A stretch of 64,000 nucleotides of DNA from NCBI GenBank assembly GCA_038503065.1, contig JBCAMK010000021.1:1116001-1180000 (forward strand). The letters are read 5' to 3'. Origin of the DNA: Paragyromitra xinjiangensis. Taxonomy: Eukaryota > Ascomycota > Pezizomycetes > Pezizales > Discinaceae. Both the position numbers and the translations under genes were made by a program. Each line of letters begins with the position of its first letter. Positions within the stretch are counted from its first letter, which is position 1. Shown here one piece after another: positions 60,614 to 64,000 of the stretch. The notes beneath the pieces are model-generated. The model did no database searches. It was not told the DNA's origin and worked only from the letters and a program-made list of their open reading frames with translations.

Positions 60614-62789
60614 ATGGCCTTTACTGAGCACGAGAGCGTTAAGTCCCACTATCAATGGCTCAGCCAGTTGAACGTGGACCATATCCCAGAGCAGAAGAAT
60701 TATCGACGAACGTCTATCATTTGCACAATTGGTACGCCCTCGCTCTAAGCTCATTCGAACTGCTTAGAGTAAGGTAATTCTAACGTTCAAATAGGTCCCA
60801 AGACCAACTCTGTAGAATCTATCAACAACTTGCGTAAAGGTAACTTTTACCCCGCCCCCGTTTCACTCGCAGAGTATGGAATATCACGCTAAACTCGATA
60901 AAATATAGCTGGTTTGAACATTGTGCGGATGAACTTTTCCCACGGCTCACACGAGGTAATTCTTTACTCCAATCCTTTGCCTAAGGACCCCTCTTTCTGT
61001 GTTCCCAATCTACCCCTCCAGATGACGTGAGGCGGTGGTGATGGTTGTGGTGGGGTTTTTTTGGTGTGGGTGGGGGTTTTGTTTGGGGCTTGTGTTATCA
61101 GTGCTGATAAGGACTTGTAGTATCACCAATCCGTCATCGATAACTCTAAAAAGGCCGAGAAATTGCAACCTGGCCGCCCGTTGGCTATTGCTCTTGATAC
61201 CGTATGTTTTACTCCATACCTAAAATCTACTTATCCTAGCACATATGCTGAAAGTCTTTATAGAAAGGACCTGAGATCCGTACTGGTCTTACTAAAGATG
61301 GTGGTGACCACCCGATCTCTGCTGGAGCGGAAATCATCATTACCACTGACGACAAGTATGCCAATGCTTGCGATAACACAATTATGTATGTGGAGGTCCT
61401 GAAATGAGATCGTCTTTTGTGGAACATTATGCTTATGAACGGTGATAGGCACGTTGACTACAAGAACATTACCAAAGTTATCTCTCCCGGCCGTATCATC
61501 TACGTCGACGATGGTGTTCTCTCATTCCAGGTTGTCGAGATTGTCGACGATAAGACCATCAAAGTCAAGTGCTTGAACAACGGCAAAATCTCCTCTAAGA
61601 AGGGTGTCAATCTCCCCAAGACTGATGTCGACCTTCCTGCTCTATCTGAGAAGGACAAGGCCGATCTCCGATTTGGTGTTAAGAACGGAGTTCACATGGT
61701 CTTTGCTTCCTTCATCCGTCGTGGCTCAGACATCACTGCCATCCGTGAAGTTCTCGGCGAGGACGGAAAGGAGATTCAGATCATTGCCAAGATTGAGAAC
61801 CAGCAGGGTGTCAACAACTTTGACGAGATTCTCAAGGAGACTGACGGTGTTATGGTTGCTCGTGGTGATCTCGGTATCGAGATTCCCCCAGCTCAAGTGT
61901 TTATTGCTCAGAAGATGATGATCGCCAAGTGCAACCTTGCTGGAAAGCCCATTGTCTGTGCGACCCAGATGCTTGAGTCTATGACATACAACCCCCGCCC
62001 TACCCGTGCGGAGGTTTCTGATGTCGGAAACGCCGTGCTTGACGGTGCCGACTGTGTCATGTTGTCTGGAGAGACCGCGAAGGGTGACTACCCGATTGAG
62101 TCTGTGACCATGATGCACGAGACTTGCTTGCTCGCTGAGACTGCTATCTCATATGCTCCTCTGTTCAACGAACTCCGTAGCTTGACTGCTAGGCCAACTG
62201 AGACCAGCGAGACCTGCGCCATTGCCGCTGTCAGTGCCAGTTTGGAACAGAAGGCTCGTGCTATCATTGTCCTCTCTACTTCCGGAGCTACTGCTCGTCT
62301 CATTTCGAAATACCGCCCCAGCTGCCCTGTCCTTATGGTAATATTGCCCTCTTAAAGCCATCTTCAAGCTTTACTAACCACGGCGCAACAGATTACTCGC
62401 AATAACAACGCGGCCCGATACTCTCACCTGTACCGTGGCGTATATCCATTCGTTTATCCCGAGGCTAAGCCCGATTTCAACAAAGCTATATGGCAAGATG
62501 ATGTTGATAAGCGTTTGAGGTGGGGAATAAACGAAGCTCTTAGTCTAGGTCTGTTGACCAAGGGCGATACTGTCATTGCTGTGCAAGGCTGGAGGGGAGG
62601 ATTGGGCAACACCAATACGTAAGAATAATCCCCCTCGCTTTTGATCCACTCTCTCTCCCTTTCCCTCCAATTTCCCTGTCTATTGCGCCAGGGGTAGGGA
62701 AAAGCAGAGAAAGGGGATCATAGTGTATCAGCTCAATTTTGAACTAACTCTTGATGCTTAGTCTCCGTGTGCTCAACACCGAAGTTTAA
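60614..62789 (+). CDS. pkiA: Pyruvate kinase
   Basis: This is the cytosolic enzyme of the last glycolytic step (phosphoenolpyruvate + ADP to pyruvate + ATP). The eight exons are 60614-60731, 60795-60839, 60909-60955, 61121-61201, 61264-61385, 61449-62337, 62392-62618 and 62762-62789. They sum exactly to 518 residues, as expected. Motifs include [42 protein letters not shown], the active-site [49 protein letters not shown] and [12 protein letters not shown]. The allosteric C-domain shows [17 protein letters not shown], a [10 protein letters not shown] effector loop, and a short LRVLNTEV end. The 165-nt intron 3 is the longest. The junction of exons 5 and 6 gives MHVDYKN where family members I recall have MYVDYKN. 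The start context (AAAAATGG) is good. Confidence 0.97.
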
Positions 62790-64000
62790 AAATCACTATG
62801 GTTCCCTGAATCGATTCACATCTGCTACAAATTTCGGAAAGGTCGGCGGCAGACTGGGGTGTGTGAGTCAGTTATGTAGGTGAATAATGTGGCGGTGTGG
62901 GGAGGGTGCAACATCTGGGTTTCTCTCAGATGAGGAAGCAAAAGAAATAAAAAAATATTACATGACTTGCAGTGGAGATTTCTTTCCTTCTCTTTTTTTA
63001 CTTGGGATTTCTTGTTTTTTTCTTTCTCCTATCGGCGAATAGTAGAAAACCAATTCAAATAAACTGGATAATCATTCGTCATGAGGCCTTATTCCGTGCA
63101 GTAAGAGTTTCGCGTTGGAAGCTGTGACATGAATTATCCTTCGGTGGTCGGCCGTGAGCGATGAAGTGCTATAAGCATTGTAAGTATCAAGTCCCCTCGT
63201 GTTGTTTATAGTAGCGGTATACTTCCTCAACAAGGTTCAAAAAGTGTTAAACTCTGGAGCGAAGATGTACGAATGCCAGAACTTCTCGTAACGTATTTTC
63301 TTGTAAAGAACGGGGTTGTGCCGAGGCCAAAGGATGGGAACTGTCGAATATAGGCAAGTCGAGGCCTGAAATAAACCCTAACCCAACCCGAATGGCAAGG
63401 ATTCTGTTGCCTCGACCAGTAATAACGCAGTTCTGCTGTGCGGCCTCAATCGGGCTTCTTCACTAGTAACGAGGACCAAAGCATATTATTGTTCATCCTC
63501 TTCCCCACAAAGCAACAATGCGTTAGCCAATGGACACACGTGACTACGCGATATTATTGGGGTTCGCCTCACCCGTCACCGATATCTAGCTTAAATCTTC
63601 ATTGTGGGTGGTTTCGCTCAGTCATATTTGTTTTTGATCTACGAAGACGGACTCGCTGACAAGCTAGAATGTCTACTGGAAACCCGTCTACATCTACGAT
63701 ACTATCAACCCGACTAGGTATCCTACTCGGTGATCCCATTCTTAGCGATGGTGTCACGGATGCGAACTTATTCGATGGTAGAGATCATCTTCATCTCCGA
63801 ATCTCTTTCTCCGCGGCGAGGGAGGTGAAACAGTTCAGTGGGATGAGTGTCCACTTCAGCAAGGCAATTACCATATCCTAATTAGCGGTAGGCTTTCCTA
63901 CGTTTATATGGTCAAGTGGCTGTTGGGCTCCAATAAGTTCCCTGTGAAGTTTTGCTAGTCTGTGCTACTTCTCTTTCTACCGATGCTCGTATCGCGGTAC
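62790..64000. other. Right-edge region without a supported gene
   Basis: The first ~300 bases are the pyruvate kinase 3' UTR (T- and AG-rich). A 70-codon plus frame at 63669-63881 starts with a decent ATG context (AGAATGTCT), but it has no recognisable domain and stops before the window edge. It might be the first exon of a gene that continues to the right. Confidence 0.45.

Overview
This is a 64-kb piece of the nuclear genome of a filamentous ascomycete (Pezizomycotina). The evidence is many short GT-AG introns (mostly 50-130 nt), fungus-specific families (a KapC-type bZIP, a GRGGAGN-repeat DUF3602 protein, a DUF7580-type protein, fungal arrestin and BTB proteins) and pyrimidine-rich leaders. 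Genus cannot be fixed from the sequence. Intergenic spaces are long (up to 6.8 kb), so gene density is low.

Layout. 2.4-8.4 kb: a nine-exon arrestin-like trafficking adaptor (minus strand) is divergent from the AP-1-like bZIP gene kapC. 13.8-14.6 kb: a small two-exon gene, possibly with an ADP-ribosyltransferase-like fold. 16.5-17.1 kb: a DUF3602/Par32-like protein. 20.5-22.4 kb: a single-finger C2H2 protein. 25.9-27.8 kb: a MATH-BTB protein. 27.8-34.6 kb: gene-free, with a tRNA-headed SINE. 34.6-37.4 kb: a full-length GH3 beta-glucosidase gene broken by one in-frame TAG. 38.9-40.4 kb: a BTB-like protein. 41.8-42.5 kb: a four-helix membrane protein. 42.9-43.9 kb: an unrecognised protein. 46.4-48.0 kb: a HeLo-like/DUF7580-type protein, divergent from a low-complexity multi-exon gene at 49.0-52.2 kb. 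53.7-62.8 kb: a compact housekeeping block of TIM23, the U2AF large subunit, COQ5 and pyruvate kinase.

Four short inverted-repeat elements flanked by TA (MITE-like, Tc1/mariner type) lie between 41.1 and 48.4 kb, around the DUF7580-type gene and nowhere else that I could find. The window therefore looks two-part: a repeat-rich accessory stretch at about 28-53 kb and a conserved block at 53.7-62.8 kb.

Exon structures were worked out by hand from reading frames, splice sites and remembered family conservation. Two introns need unusual donors: GC-AG in COQ5, and an apparent GA-AG in the arrestin gene. No tRNA, rRNA or CRISPR feature was found.
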